Positions 33,117-41,609 of a stretch of DNA of 64,000 nucleotides are shown here, piece by piece. Numbering within the stretch: position 1 is the stretch's first letter; each line of letters opens with the position of its first letter. The translations under genes and the position numbers were made by a program. The notes beneath the pieces are model-generated. The model was not told the origin of the DNA. It made no database searches and was given only the letters and a program-made list of their open reading frames with translations. Origin of the DNA: Paractinoplanes lichenicola (GTDB lineage Bacteria > Actinomycetota > Actinomycetes > Mycobacteriales > Micromonosporaceae); NCBI RefSeq assembly GCF_016785085.1, contig NZ_JAENHO010000002.1:806001-870000 (forward strand), read 5' to 3'.

Positions 33117-33980
33117 CGGAGGCGTCTCGAGGGCCGGAGCGCCGGTCCGCTGCCCCCAGGTGACGGCGGCGAAGGCGACGACCATGCCGATCACCTGCAG
33201 CGGCGTCAGGCGCTGGCCCAGCGCGGCCCAGCCGACGACCGTGGCCACGAGCGGGGAGAGCAGGCTGAGCAGGGCGAGCCGGGCGGCCGGCAGGCGGTCG
33301 AGGCCCCAGAACCACAGCGAGTAGCCCAGCGCGGTGCCGATCAGCGAGAGGTAGGCGTACCCGGCCAGGTTGGTCGCGGTCAGCCGGGGCGGCAGGCCCT
33401 CGACGAGCAGCATCACCGGCACCAGCACCAGCCCGCCGGCGGTCAGCTGCCAGCCGGTCGCGGTCAGCAGCGGCACGCCGGGGCGGCCCCAGCGCTTCGT
33501 CAGCACCAGGCCGAACGCCATCGAGCCGGCGCCGACCAGCCCCGCCACCAGGCCCACCGCGTCGAGCCGGGCCGAGGCTGTGAGCACCGCCAGGGCGACG
33601 CCGGCCGCACCCAGCACGGCTGCCACGACCGTACGGAGGGCCACGCGCTCGGTCAGCAGCAGCACCGTCAGCCCGGCGACGATCAGGGGCTGGACCGCCC
33701 CCAGCACCGCGGCCATGCCCCCGGGCAGCCGATACGCGGCGAGGAAGAGCATCGCGAAGAACAGGCCGATGTTGAGCGTGCCGAGCACGGCCGACCGCCA
33801 CCACCACGAGCCGTACGGGAGCCGCCGGGTGAGGGCGAGCAGCAGCAGCCCGGCCGGCAGCGCGCGCAGCACCCCGCCCACCAGCGGGCGCTCCGGGGGC
33901 AGGAATTCGGTGGTGACGGCGTAGGTCGTACCCCAGACGACCGGGGTGATCGCCGTGAGCAGGAGAACCGGTGGCCGCAT
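32997..33980 (-). CDS. EamA/DMT-family exporter
   Basis: Inner-membrane transporter of 327 residues with about ten hydrophobic helices in two EamA repeats (VVWGTTYAVTTEFLPPERP in the first; GYAYLSLIGTALGYSLWFWGL in the second). Drug/metabolite exporters of this kind use the proton gradient. About 45 polar residues follow the last helix and are encoded antisense to the SDR gene, an unusual tail probably gained by stop-codon loss. GAGAGG precedes the ATG. It is divergent from a MarR gene, with a palindromic site between them, so it is the likely MarR target. Confidence 0.88.
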   Translation of the reverse strand: MRPPVLLLTAITPVVWGTTYAVTTEFLPPERPLVGGVLRALPAGLLLLALTRRLPYGSWWWRSAVLGTLNIGLFFAMLFLAAYRLPGGMAAVLGAVQPLIVAGLTVLLLTERVALRTVVAAVLGAAGVALAVLTASARLDAVGLVAGLVGAGSMAFGLVLTKRWGRPGVPLLTATGWQLTAGGLVLVPVMLLVEGLPPRLTATNLAGYAYLSLIGTALGYSLWFWGLDRLPAARLALLSLLSPLVATVVGWAALGQRLTPLQVIGMVVAFAAVTWGQRTGAPALETPPLAEVDVLDDVPGEPDPGGPQHGLPHPVGGRHVSGNHPVE

Positions 33981-34001
33981 CTCGAACCTCTCGACGCAAA
34001 G

Positions 34002-34019
34002 TATCTCGACATCAAGATA
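34002..34019. promoter_or_regulatory. MarR-type palindromic operator
   Basis: TATCTCGA-CA-TCAAGATA is an 18-bp inverted repeat with one mismatch, in the 69-bp gap between the divergent EamA and MarR genes. Its position and TCTTGA-like half-sites fit MarR binding and control of both genes. Confidence 0.75.
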
Positions 34020-34049
34020 AATCCGGCTGGAGTTCGACACAATGGTGGA

Positions 34050-34541
34050 GTGACGACAGACTCAGGCGACCGGGTGGACCTGATCATCCGGCAGTGGGCG
34101 CGGGAACGACCCGACCTCGAGACGACGGCCATGTCGGTGTTCGGGCGGATCTTCCGGCTCTCCCGGCTCGCCGGCGACCGGATGGAACAGGCCTACACCC
34201 CGTACGGGATCGGCCGCCCCGAATTCGATGTGCTGGCCACCCTGCGCCGGGCCGGCGACCCGTTTCAGCTCTCACCGGGCGAGCTGGCCGCCTCGATGAT
34301 GCTCAGCACCGGCGGCACGACCGCGCGGCTCGACCGGCTCGAGCGGGCCGGCATGATCGAGCGGCTGCCCTCACCCAGCGACCGGCGCGGCGTGCTGGTC
34401 CGGCTCACCCGGCCGGGCTTCGACGTGGTCGAGCAGGCGGTCGGGGCCGGCCTCGCGGAGCAGCAGGACCTGCTGGCCCACCTCTCCCCGGAGAAGCAGC
34501 GTCAGCTCGACGCCCTGCTGCGCGAGGCGCTCAGGGGATGA
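34050..34541 (+). CDS. MarR-family transcriptional regulator
   Basis: Regulator of 163 residues with a winged helix-turn-helix: helices LSPGELAASMMLSTGGTTARLDRLERAGMIERL, then wing SPSDRRGVLVRLT. Dimerisation helices lie at both ends. Most MarR proteins repress a divergent exporter until a phenolic or drug ligand binds; the EamA exporter 69 bp away fits this. The GTG start has only GGTGG immediately upstream, so translation may be weak or leaderless. Its end overlaps the convergent GST-like gene by 11 bases. Confidence 0.88.
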   Translation: MTTDSGDRVDLIIRQWARERPDLETTAMSVFGRIFRLSRLAGDRMEQAYTPYGIGRPEFDVLATLRRAGDPFQLSPGELAASMMLSTGGTTARLDRLERAGMIERLPSPSDRRGVLVRLTRPGFDVVEQAVGAGLAEQQDLLAHLSPEKQRQLDALLREALRG

Positions 34542-35538
34542 CGCCGTGACCCGGCGGCACCACCTCGGCCGGCTTGGGCGGCGGCGGGGGAGTGCCGTCG
34601 CCGAACGGCCGCCCGCCCAGCTTCTCGCGGCCGTGCTCGGTCAGCCAGCCGGAGAGGTCGGGGCCGGCCGGCACGATCCCGGTCGGATTGATGTCCTTGT
34701 GCACGATGTAGTAGTGCTGCTTGATGTGCACGAAGTCGGTCGTGTCGCCGAAGCCCGGGGTCTGGAACAGGTCACGGGCGTAGGCCCAGAGCACCGGCAT
34801 CTCGGTCAGCTTGTTGCGGTTGCACTTGAAGTGGCCGTGATAGGCCGCGTCGAACCGGGCCAGCGTCGTGAACAAGCGCACGTCGGCCTCGGTGATCGTG
34901 TCGCCGACCAGGTAACGCTGACCGGCCAGCAGGTCCGACAGCATGTCGAGACGGGCGAAGAGCCGCTCGTACGCCGCCTCGTAGGCCTCCTGCGTGCCGG
35001 CGAACCCGGCCCGGTAGACGCCGTTGTTGACGTCCGCGAAGACGAACCGGTTGACCTTGTCGATCTGCTCCCGTAGCTCCTCCGGATAGAGCTTCGGTGC
35101 CCCCGTACGGTGAAATTTGGTCCACTCGAGCGAGAGGTCGATGGTCATCTGGGCGAAGTCGTTCGTGACGACCTGACCGGTCGGGACGTCGACGATCGCG
35201 GGCACCGTGATGCCCTTCGGATAGTCCGGGATCCGCTTGAAGTACGCCTCCTGCAGCCGCTCGATGCCCAGCACCGGGTCGCGGCCGTCCGGATCCAGGT
35301 CGAAGGTCCAGCTGCGCTCGTCGTGGGTGGGCCCGGCGATGCCCATCGACAGCACGTCCTCCAGGCCCAGCAGGCGGCGGACGATGATGGCCCGGTTGGC
35401 CCACGGGCAGGCGCGGGCGGCCACGAGCCGGTATCGGCCCGGCTCGACCGGAAAGCCGTCCCGGCCGTCGGCGGTGATCCGGGTGGTGATGTACCGCTGG
35501 TCCCGGTTGAATTCGCCCTTGGGGTTCACGTACGCCAT
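34531..35538 (-). CDS. Xi-class GST-like thiol hydroquinone reductase
   Basis: Protein of 335 residues of the ECM4/YqjG (xi-class glutathione transferase) family. The catalytic cysteine is in RACPWANRAIIVRRLLGL near residue 44. The C-terminal helical domain shows NNGVYRAGFAGTQEAYEAAY and RLFTTLARFDAAYHGHFKCN. The family reduces thiol-conjugated hydroquinones; as actinomycetes use mycothiol, that is the probable cofactor. A short Pro-rich tail ends the protein. The ATG context is clear. Converges on the MarR gene with an 11-base overlap. Confidence 0.88.
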   Translation of the reverse strand: MAYVNPKGEFNRDQRYITTRITADGRDGFPVEPGRYRLVAARACPWANRAIIVRRLLGLEDVLSMGIAGPTHDERSWTFDLDPDGRDPVLGIERLQEAYFKRIPDYPKGITVPAIVDVPTGQVVTNDFAQMTIDLSLEWTKFHRTGAPKLYPEELREQIDKVNRFVFADVNNGVYRAGFAGTQEAYEAAYERLFARLDMLSDLLAGQRYLVGDTITEADVRLFTTLARFDAAYHGHFKCNRNKLTEMPVLWAYARDLFQTPGFGDTTDFVHIKQHYYIVHKDINPTGIVPAGPDLSGWLTEHGREKLGGRPFGDGTPPPPPKPAEVVPPGHGVIP

Positions 35539-35624
35539 GACCCCATCCTGCGACCTGCCGGACGGAAATGCCCGGCGAACGGGTCTGGGGCACTGAGCTG
35601 CCCGAAATCTGCCAGAGTGGGCGG

Positions 35625-36725
35625 GTGGCCGCCTCGATCCGAAGTTATCTCACGCAATGGACGGTGTTCGTTCCGCTCATCGCCATTGTCGCCCTCGTGT
35701 TCACGTGGGGCCGCGACCTGCCGTCGGCCGTCGTCGTGGTGGCCGCCCTCCTGCTCGGCGGCGCTGTGCTCGCCGCCGTCCACCACGCCGAGGTGGTCGC
35801 GCACAAGGTAGGCGAGCCCTTCGGCTCCCTCGTGCTGGCCGTGGCGGTCACGATCATCGAGGTCGCCCTCATCGTCACCCTGATGATCAGCGGCGGCGAG
35901 AAGACCCAATCCCTGGCCCGCGACACCGTCTTCGCCGCCGTCATGATCACCTGCAACGGCCTGCTCGGCGTCTCCTTGCTGGTCGGGGCCCTGCGCCGGC
36001 ACGTCTCGGTCTTCAACGCCGAGGGCACCGGCGGCGCCTTCGCCACGGTCGCCACCCTGGCCACGCTGTGCCTGGTGCTGCCCAGCTTCACCACCAGCCG
36101 CACCGGCCCGCAGTTCTCCCCGGCCCAGCTCACGTTTGCCGCCGTCGCCTCGCTGTGCCTCTACGGCCTGTTCGTCACGGTCCAGACCCGCCGCCACCGC
36201 GACTACTTCCTGCCGATCACCACCAGCGGCAAGGTCATCGACGTCGAGGAACACCTGGACCCGCCGTCGTCCCGAACCGCCCTGGTCAGCCTGGGCACCC
36301 TGATGGTCGCCCTGATCGCCGTGGTCGGCCTGGCCAAAGGCGTCTCCCCCGCCGTCGAATCCGGAGTGGCCGCGATCGGCCTGCCCCAAGCCGTGGTCGG
36401 CGTAGTGATCGCCCTGCTGGTCCTGCTCCCCGAAACGATCGCCGCCATCCGCGCCGCCGCCCGCGACCGCGTCCAAACCAGCCTCAACCTCGCGATCGGC
36501 TCCGCCATGGCCAGCATCGGCCTGACCATCCCCGCCATCGCCATAGCCATGATCTGGCTCGACGGCCCCCTGCTCCTAGGCCTCGGCGGCACCCAAATGG
36601 TCTTGCTGGCCCTCACCGTAGGCGTCGGCACCCTCACCATCGTCCCCGGCCGAGCCAACGTCCTCCAAGGCGGAGTCCATCTGGCCCTGCTCGCCGCATT
36701 CCTCTTCATGGCAGCCAGCCCGTAA
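35625..36725 (+). CDS. Ca2+/H+ antiporter, CaxA/ChaA type
   Basis: Integral membrane protein of about 366 residues with eleven hydrophobic segments in two CaCA halves. The conserved acidic helices are GEPFGSLVLAVAVTIIEVALIV near residue 60 and LLPETIAAIRAAARDRVQTSLNLAIGSAMASIGLTIP near 270. A cytosolic loop with acidic residues (VIDVEEHLDPPSS) separates the halves. It exchanges calcium or sodium for protons. The GTG at 35625 fits the N-terminus of relatives; an ATG at 35568 would add 19 polar residues. Confidence 0.88.
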   Translation: MAASIRSYLTQWTVFVPLIAIVALVFTWGRDLPSAVVVVAALLLGGAVLAAVHHAEVVAHKVGEPFGSLVLAVAVTIIEVALIVTLMISGGEKTQSLARDTVFAAVMITCNGLLGVSLLVGALRRHVSVFNAEGTGGAFATVATLATLCLVLPSFTTSRTGPQFSPAQLTFAAVASLCLYGLFVTVQTRRHRDYFLPITTSGKVIDVEEHLDPPSSRTALVSLGTLMVALIAVVGLAKGVSPAVESGVAAIGLPQAVVGVVIALLVLLPETIAAIRAAARDRVQTSLNLAIGSAMASIGLTIPAIAIAMIWLDGPLLLGLGGTQMVLLALTVGVGTLTIVPGRANVLQGGVHLALLAAFLFMAASP

Positions 36726-36737
36726 AGACCAATATCC

Positions 36738-37580
36738 CCGTACGAGTCGTCACCGCCCCCAAAAGCAGTAGGCCCGAACCGGGCGCGCCTCGCCCGCTGA
36801 GCGGTCCTTGCAGGCCGTAGCGCGTGCTCCGGCCGTGGCGGTGGGTCACGCACAACGCGTTCCCCGCGCCAGTTCGCGCACCCTCGCGCACCCTCGCGCA
36901 CCCTCGCGCATTCTCATGTCGGTTCGCGCACCGCGCACCTTCGCGCACCTTCGCGCACCTTGGGCTGGGCTCGCGCGTCCGCGCTGGGCTCGTGCACCTT
37001 CGCGCACCTTCACGCCGGGCTCGCGCACCTTCGCGCATTCCCATGCCGGTTCGCGCACCGCGCACCTTCGCGCACCTCGCACCTTGCGCCGGGCTCGCGC
37101 ACGGTCGCGCACCTTGGCCGGGCTCGCGCACCGTCGCGCACCTCGCGCCGGGCTCGCGCACCTTCGCGCACCTTGCGCTGGGCTCGCGCATTTTCACGCC
37201 AGGCTCGCGCACCTCGCGCATTCGCATGCCGGTTCGCGCACGCGCACCCTCAAGCACTCTTACGCCGGGCTCGCGCACCTTCGCGCACCTTGCGCTGGGC
37301 TCGCGTACCGTGCGCTGGGCTCGCGTACCGTGCGCCGGGCTCGCGTACCGTGCGCCGGGCTCGCGCCCTTCGCGCCGGCTTGGAGATTCCCGCGGTGGCT
37401 GACGCGTGATACGATGCCGTTCTGCCCGTGGGCGCTTTTCGCTGTGCCTGCTCCGGTGAGTTTTGTGCGGGACCGACCACCACGGCCGGAGCCCGCGCTA
37501 CGGCGCGTAAGCCCTGATCAGCGGGCGAGGTGCGCCCGGTTCGGTCTTACTGCTTCTGGGGGCGGCGACGACTCGTACGG
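36738..37580. repeat. Large imperfect inverted repeat around a short-repeat array
   Basis: Arms 36738-36855 and 37463-37580 (about 118 bp) are inverted copies with scattered mismatches. Their outer ends are CCGTACGAGTCGTC and GACGACTCGTACGG. The 607-bp interior is filled by the short-repeat array. No transposase or other gene is present. The element lies between the antiporter gene and the LacI gene. It may be a dispersed non-coding element of this genome or a remnant of an inverted duplication. Confidence 0.75.
36860..37385. repeat. Dense array of TCGCGCACC-type short repeats
   Basis: More than thirty irregular copies of a 10-15 base unit (TTCGCGCACCT or GGGCTCGCGCACC) run in one orientation. 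They are interrupted by a CATGCCGGTTCGCGCACC variant at three or four places. Every frame is open because the unit lacks stops; these frames encode Arg/Glu/Pro or Ala/Ser/Arg strings and are not genes. Unequal unit lengths rule out a CRISPR array. Confidence 0.8.
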
Positions 37581-37679
37581 CTTCGGTGTTGATCTCGGGA
37601 GAAAGCGCGGGATCCCGACGCGCGCGAGATCCGGCCGGTGCAGGAGATTAGGCAGTCGCAGGGTAGCGGCCGTCGCGGG

Positions 37680-37815
37680 TGATCAGCCGACGCGGGGGAT
37701 CAGGCCGTCGCGGAGGATCAGCTGACGCAGGGATCAGGCCGTCGCGGAGGATCAGCTGAAGCAGGGAGCAGCGCCGCGGGGATCAGGCCGACGCGCGCGT
37801 GATCAGGGCGGGTTC
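37680..37815. repeat. GATCAG tandem repeats running into the LacI gene end
   Basis: About seven units of 16-20 bases start with GATCAG (GATCAGGCCGTCGCGGAG alternating with GATCAGCTGACGCAGG). The last two copies contain the final codons of the LacI gene, so the array probably grew out of, or into, its 3' end. Confidence 0.7.
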
Positions 37816-38817
37816 GTAGATGACTGACGACACGCGCATGGCCGGGTCTTCGATGCGGGCCAGCAGGAGGCGGGCGGCCTCGGCGGCCATGTCTTCCAGT
37901 GGGTGCCGGATCGTCGTCAGGGCGGGGGAAGCGGCCACGGCGGCGCTGCTGTCGTCGAAGCCGACCACCGCGACGTCGGCGGGCACCGACCGGCCGGCCT
38001 CGCGCAACGCGGCCAAGGCGCCCAAAGCCATCAGGTCGTTGGCCGCGAACACGCCGTCGAGCTCGGGGTTGGCCGTCAGCAACGCGCGCATCGCCGTCTC
38101 GCCGCTGTCGCGGGTGAAGTTGCCGGGCTCGGTGGGGACCCAGCCGTGGCCGCGGCGGGCCATCGAGCGGCGGAAGCCGGCGATGCGGTCGCTGCTGGCG
38201 GGGACGTCGGCCGGGCCGGAGATCATGGCGATGCGCTGGCAGCCGCGGGCCAGCAGGTGGTCGGCGGCCAGGGTGGCGCCGGTGTCGTTGGCCAGGTCGA
38301 CGTAGTCGATGGGGACCGGCTCGGCGGGACGGCCGATCAGCACGGCGGGCACGCCACCCTCGGTGAGCATGCGGGGCAGCGGGTCGATCGGGGGCAGCGA
38401 CAGCACGATCGCGCCGTCGGCCTGGCCGTTGCGCAGGTCGCCGACGAGGCGTTTGCGCTGGTCGTCGGTGCCGACGATCTGCAGGGCGAGCTGGACGCCC
38501 TTGCCACGCAGCACGCTCATCAGGCCGCCGACGACGCGCCCGAAGTAGGGGTCGGCGAAGAAGCGGCCCATGAACGGGTCGTCATCATGCGTCTCGGAGT
38601 CGGAGACGACCAGCGCGACCGTGCCCGTGCGCCGGGTGACCAGCGAGCGGGCCAGCCGGTTGGGCACATAACCCGTACGCCCCACGGCGTCCCACACGAC
38701 CTCGTGCAGCTGCGGGTCGACGTTACGGATGCCGTTGATCACGCGGGAGACGGTGGCTCGGGAGACCCCGGCCATCCGGGCGACGTCCTCGAGGGTCGGG
38801 AGCCGCTCGGTTCGCAT
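37783..38817 (-). CDS. LacI-family regulator of a polysaccharide-degradation regulon
   Basis: Regulator of 344 residues: LacI helix-turn-helix and hinge at 1-60 (TLEDVARMAGVSRATVSRVING, then NRLARSLVTRRT) and a periplasmic-binding-protein-like sugar domain (about 65-340; GVFAANDLMALGAL, VVGFDDS). It is divergent from the CBM32-DUF1996 gene. Palindromes with AGCGCTCTCC lie at 38839 and 38942 in the shared promoter and at 47116 before the large glycoside hydrolase. LacI proteins release such sites when an oligosaccharide binds. The ATG at 38817 has no strong ribosome binding site. Confidence 0.9.
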   Translation of the reverse strand: MRTERLPTLEDVARMAGVSRATVSRVINGIRNVDPQLHEVVWDAVGRTGYVPNRLARSLVTRRTGTVALVVSDSETHDDDPFMGRFFADPYFGRVVGGLMSVLRGKGVQLALQIVGTDDQRKRLVGDLRNGQADGAIVLSLPPIDPLPRMLTEGGVPAVLIGRPAEPVPIDYVDLANDTGATLAADHLLARGCQRIAMISGPADVPASSDRIAGFRRSMARRGHGWVPTEPGNFTRDSGETAMRALLTANPELDGVFAANDLMALGALAALREAGRSVPADVAVVGFDDSSAAVAASPALTTIRHPLEDMAAEAARLLLARIEDPAMRVSSVIYEPALITRASA

Positions 38818-38838
38818 AGACGTCTTTATAGCACAGCT

Positions 38839-38852
38839 GGAGAGCGCTCTCC
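38839..38852. promoter_or_regulatory. LacI operator, lacI-proximal
   Basis: GGAGAGCGCTCTCC is a perfect 14-bp palindrome 22 bases upstream of the LacI start, positioned for autoregulation. Confidence 0.8.
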
Positions 38853-38941
38853 CTCCGCGCGACCGGCGAGGCCGGCGAAGTTCCGGAACCAGCAGAAACC
38901 CGCGTACGTATTGACGCCCTTGACATCGCGGCGTAACACTC

Positions 38942-38955
38942 GGAAAGCGCTCTCC
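38942..38955. promoter_or_regulatory. LacI operator upstream of the CBM32-DUF1996 gene
   Basis: GGAAAGCGCTCTCC ends 19 bases before the GTG start at 38975 and would block that gene's promoter or early transcript. It is identical to the site at 47116. Confidence 0.85.
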
Positions 38956-38974
38956 CATCCCCGAAGGAGACCTG

Positions 38975-40372
38975 GTGAATCCCCATCGACCTAGACGCAT
39001 CCTGACCGTGAGCGCGGTCGCGGCCCTCACCGTGACCGCCGTTCTCGCCGGTGTCCGAACCGCTCAGGCGGCCGACACCCTGCTCTCCCAGGGCAGACCC
39101 GTCCTCGCCTCGTCGACCGAGAACGGTGGCGCCCCGGCCGCCGCGGCCGTCGACGGCAACACCACCACCCGGTGGGGCAGTGCGTGGAGCGACCCGCAGT
39201 GGCTCCGCGTCGACCTCGGCAGCACGGCCACCGTGACCCAGGTCAAGCTCGTCTGGGAGGCCGCCTATGCGAAGGCCTTCCAGATCCAGACCTCGGCCGA
39301 CGGCACCACCTGGACGAACCTCTACAGCACGACCACCGCCGCGGGCGGCACGCAGACCCTGAACGTCAACGGCTCCGGCCGCTACGTCCGCGTGTACGGA
39401 ACGCAGCGGGGCACCGGCTACGGCTACTCGCTGTACGAGTTCCAGGTCTACGGCTCGTACACGACCCCGCCGCCGACCGGTGGCCCGGGCTACGTGATGG
39501 CGAACCCGCCCGTCACCGGCGTCGTGCCGTCGACGGCCGTGCCGCCGGACACCAACCCGCCGACGACCCACCACGAGTTCCAGATGAACTGCTCGGTGAG
39601 CCGCAGCAACCTCAACGACGACCCGATCGTCTTCCCCGGGCTGGCCGGCGCCTCGCACTCGCACACGTTCATGGGCAACACGACGACGAACGCCAACACG
39701 ACGGTGGCCAGCCTCAAGGGCGGCAGCACGTCATGCATCACGCCCGGTGACAAGACCGGTTACTGGATGCCGACGCTGCTCAACGGCGACACCGCGGTGC
39801 AGCCCGTGGGGCGGCAGACGATCTACTACAAGTCCGGCGTCATCGACTACCGCAGCGTGCGGGCGTTCCCCGAGGGCCTGCGCTACGTGGTCGGCAGCCC
39901 GACCGCCACGCTCGAGGACTTCCGCAACCACCCGGGCGCGGTGGAGGGCTTCGAGTGCGGTGACCTCTCGTTCCAGTGGGACATCCCGGCCAACTGTGTG
40001 GCGGGCAGCCAGCTCAACGTCCGCTTCCAGGCCCCCAGCTGCTGGAACGGGCTGCACCTGGACACGCCCGACCACAAGAGCCACATGGCGTACCCGGTGC
40101 TCGGGGTCTGCCCGGCCTCCCACCCGGTGGCCGTCCCGATGATCGAGTTCAAGATGGCCTGGCCGGTCAGCGGCAACATGAGCAACGTCCGCTTCTCCAG
40201 CGGCCGCGGCTTCTCGTTCCACTACGACGTCTTCAACGCCTTCGACCCGCCGACGCTGGCCGCCCTCGTCCGCCACTGCATCAACGGCGGACTCCAGTGC
40301 GACCCGCGCGGCTTCGACCTCTACAAGCCGGACCGCGGCGCGGCGCTCAACGCGAACTACGAACTGCCGTAA
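38975..40372 (+). CDS. Secreted CBM32 (F5/8C) - DUF1996 protein
   Basis: Exported protein of 465 residues with a signal peptide (VAALTVTAVLAGVRTAQA). A discoidin-type CBM32 covers about 32-165 (ending GYGYSLYEFQVYGS), followed by a short Pro/Thr linker. A DUF1996 domain of about 280 residues comes last, with conserved HHEFQMNCSVS, ASHSHTFMGN, CWNGLHLDTPDHKSHMAYP and six or more cysteines. DUF1996 is frequent in fungi and actinomycetes; activity is unknown, but the His-rich conserved segments suggest an enzyme. GAAGGAG precedes the GTG start and an LacI operator lies just upstream. It shares its CBM32 type with the enzyme at 44060. Confidence 0.9.
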   Translation: MNPHRPRRILTVSAVAALTVTAVLAGVRTAQAADTLLSQGRPVLASSTENGGAPAAAAVDGNTTTRWGSAWSDPQWLRVDLGSTATVTQVKLVWEAAYAKAFQIQTSADGTTWTNLYSTTTAAGGTQTLNVNGSGRYVRVYGTQRGTGYGYSLYEFQVYGSYTTPPPTGGPGYVMANPPVTGVVPSTAVPPDTNPPTTHHEFQMNCSVSRSNLNDDPIVFPGLAGASHSHTFMGNTTTNANTTVASLKGGSTSCITPGDKTGYWMPTLLNGDTAVQPVGRQTIYYKSGVIDYRSVRAFPEGLRYVVGSPTATLEDFRNHPGAVEGFECGDLSFQWDIPANCVAGSQLNVRFQAPSCWNGLHLDTPDHKSHMAYPVLGVCPASHPVAVPMIEFKMAWPVSGNMSNVRFSSGRGFSFHYDVFNAFDPPTLAALVRHCINGGLQCDPRGFDLYKPDRGAALNANYELP

Positions 40373-40376
40373 CCCT

Positions 40377-40419
40377 CCGGGAAACGGGCGTTGCCGAAGT
40401 GGCGGCGCCCGTTTTCCGG
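40377..40419. terminator. Bidirectional hairpin terminator
   Basis: A 19-base stem with few mismatches, 40377-40395 with 40401-40419, and a GAAGT loop lie between the convergent DUF1996 and DUF305-like genes. Confidence 0.75.
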
Positions 40420-40429
40420 TTGTCAACAA

Positions 40430-40996
40430 TCAGGGAGAAGTGCTCGGGATTGTGGACAAGGCCACTTCCCTCGTACGCAGAATCTGCAGCGCCAAATCAC
40501 GCGTCTGTGCCTCGGCCCCCGATTTGTCCTCGCTGCGGGCGAGGCTCTGGCCCTGCACCAGATGGGCCCGGATGAGCTTGGTCACCGTCTGGTCGAAGGC
40601 CGCGCCGACGAGCTGGGAGACGCCGGTGATGTCCTCCGGGGTGACCATGCCCGGCATCGGCATGCCCTTGTGCGGATTCTCGGTGGGCAGCCCGGCCTGG
40701 GTGTGCAGCTGCCGCAAAACGTTCAGCTCGGCCTCGGTGAACGACTTGACCTGCAGCGCGAGGGCGAGCGTGGCGGGATCCTGGGTGTGTTTCGGGGTGA
40801 GGTCGAGCAGCGGGAGCAGCTCCTCGTTCATCGCGATGTTGATCTGGATCCAGGCCAGGTCGGTGCCGCCGAAGCCGGCCGCCGGGGCCTGCGCCGGGGC
40901 GTTCGCGGTGGGGGTGGCCGCGTCGCCGGACCCGGTCGCCGAGCAGCCCGTCACCCCGAGGGCGGCGACGAGAAGGAGCCGGGGAATGTATTTCAC
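40430..40996 (-). CDS. DUF305-like lipoprotein
   Basis: Lipoprotein of 188 residues: signal peptide with lipobox VTGC (Cys at about 18), a short Pro/Ala spacer, then a helical domain in two halves. The arrangement (AWIQINIAMNEELLPLLDLTPKH, LALQVKSFTEAELNVLRQL, then a second helix pair) resembles DUF305/ferritin-like bundles. The His-His and Met metal-site residues of typical DUF305 are not all present; a GMPMPGM loop is. It is anchored outside the membrane. Function unknown. The GTG start gives the correct signal peptide. Confidence 0.7.
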   Translation of the reverse strand: MKYIPRLLLVAALGVTGCSATGSGDAATPTANAPAQAPAAGFGGTDLAWIQINIAMNEELLPLLDLTPKHTQDPATLALALQVKSFTEAELNVLRQLHTQAGLPTENPHKGMPMPGMVTPEDITGVSQLVGAAFDQTVTKLIRAHLVQGQSLARSEDKSGAEAQTRDLALQILRTREVALSTIPSTSP

Positions 40997-41114
40997 GTTC
41001 GCGAGTCTGGCCGTTTATAGGCGCGGGTGTCAACAATTCGATATTGATGGATGGCAACGGGAACGTAACAAAGACTTTGTGTTATTCGTGACCCTCGACA
41101 CCGTCGTCGGCCGG

Positions 41115-41492
41115 CTATTGGGCGTTCTCCCACAGCCCGATCAGGTTGCCCTCGGTGTCGTGGAAGTACGCGCTGAAGCCCATCGAGCCGACCGGCTGCC
41201 GCCCGATCGCGACCCGGCCGCCCAGCTTCTCAACCGTGGCCAGCGCCTCATCGATGCTGTCGACCCCGATGGTGATGACCGGCCCGGTGATCGGCCCCTG
41301 CCGAGCCATCATGCCGCCGTTGACGCCACCGGGCTCGGCCGGACGCCCCTGCTCGTTCGTCGGTGTGGTCGTGACCATGGTGTAGCCGAACCCGGGCATC
41401 GAGTCGAGCTGCCAGCCGAACGCCTCGCTGTAGAACGCCCTGGCCCGCTCCCCGTCGTCGAACGGCACCTCAAAATGGATCACTCTGTTCAT
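41115..41492 (-). CDS. VOC (glyoxalase/bleomycin-resistance fold) protein
   Basis: Protein of 125 residues with two beta-alpha-beta-beta-beta units (VIHFEVPFDDGERARAFYSEAFGWQLD and ITIGVDSIDEALATVEKLGGRVAIG). Candidate metal ligands His in VIHFEV and Glu in DTEGNLIGLWE are present. Such proteins are antibiotic-binding, isomerase or dioxygenase-like; the exact role cannot be assigned. GGAGG precedes the ATG. Confidence 0.88.
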   Translation of the reverse strand: MNRVIHFEVPFDDGERARAFYSEAFGWQLDSMPGFGYTMVTTTPTNEQGRPAEPGGVNGGMMARQGPITGPVITIGVDSIDEALATVEKLGGRVAIGRQPVGSMGFSAYFHDTEGNLIGLWENAQ

Positions 41493-41609
41493 CTCGCCAC
41501 CTCCTGGCTCAGACCCTAGAACCGTTCACCATCCGTCGCATTGAGGACGCCATGTTCCTTGTCCAGGGTTCGTCGCAGACCGGTCGACGCAGCCTTGGGG
41601 GCGAGGTCA

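Noticed and set aside
36860..37385. CRISPR-like or tRNA-like array
   Set aside because: Unit length varies and no spacers or cloverleaf are visible.
36706..37725. Several open frames of 60-300 codons on both strands
   Set aside because: They arise from stop-free short repeats and encode only Arg/Glu/Ala/Pro strings.
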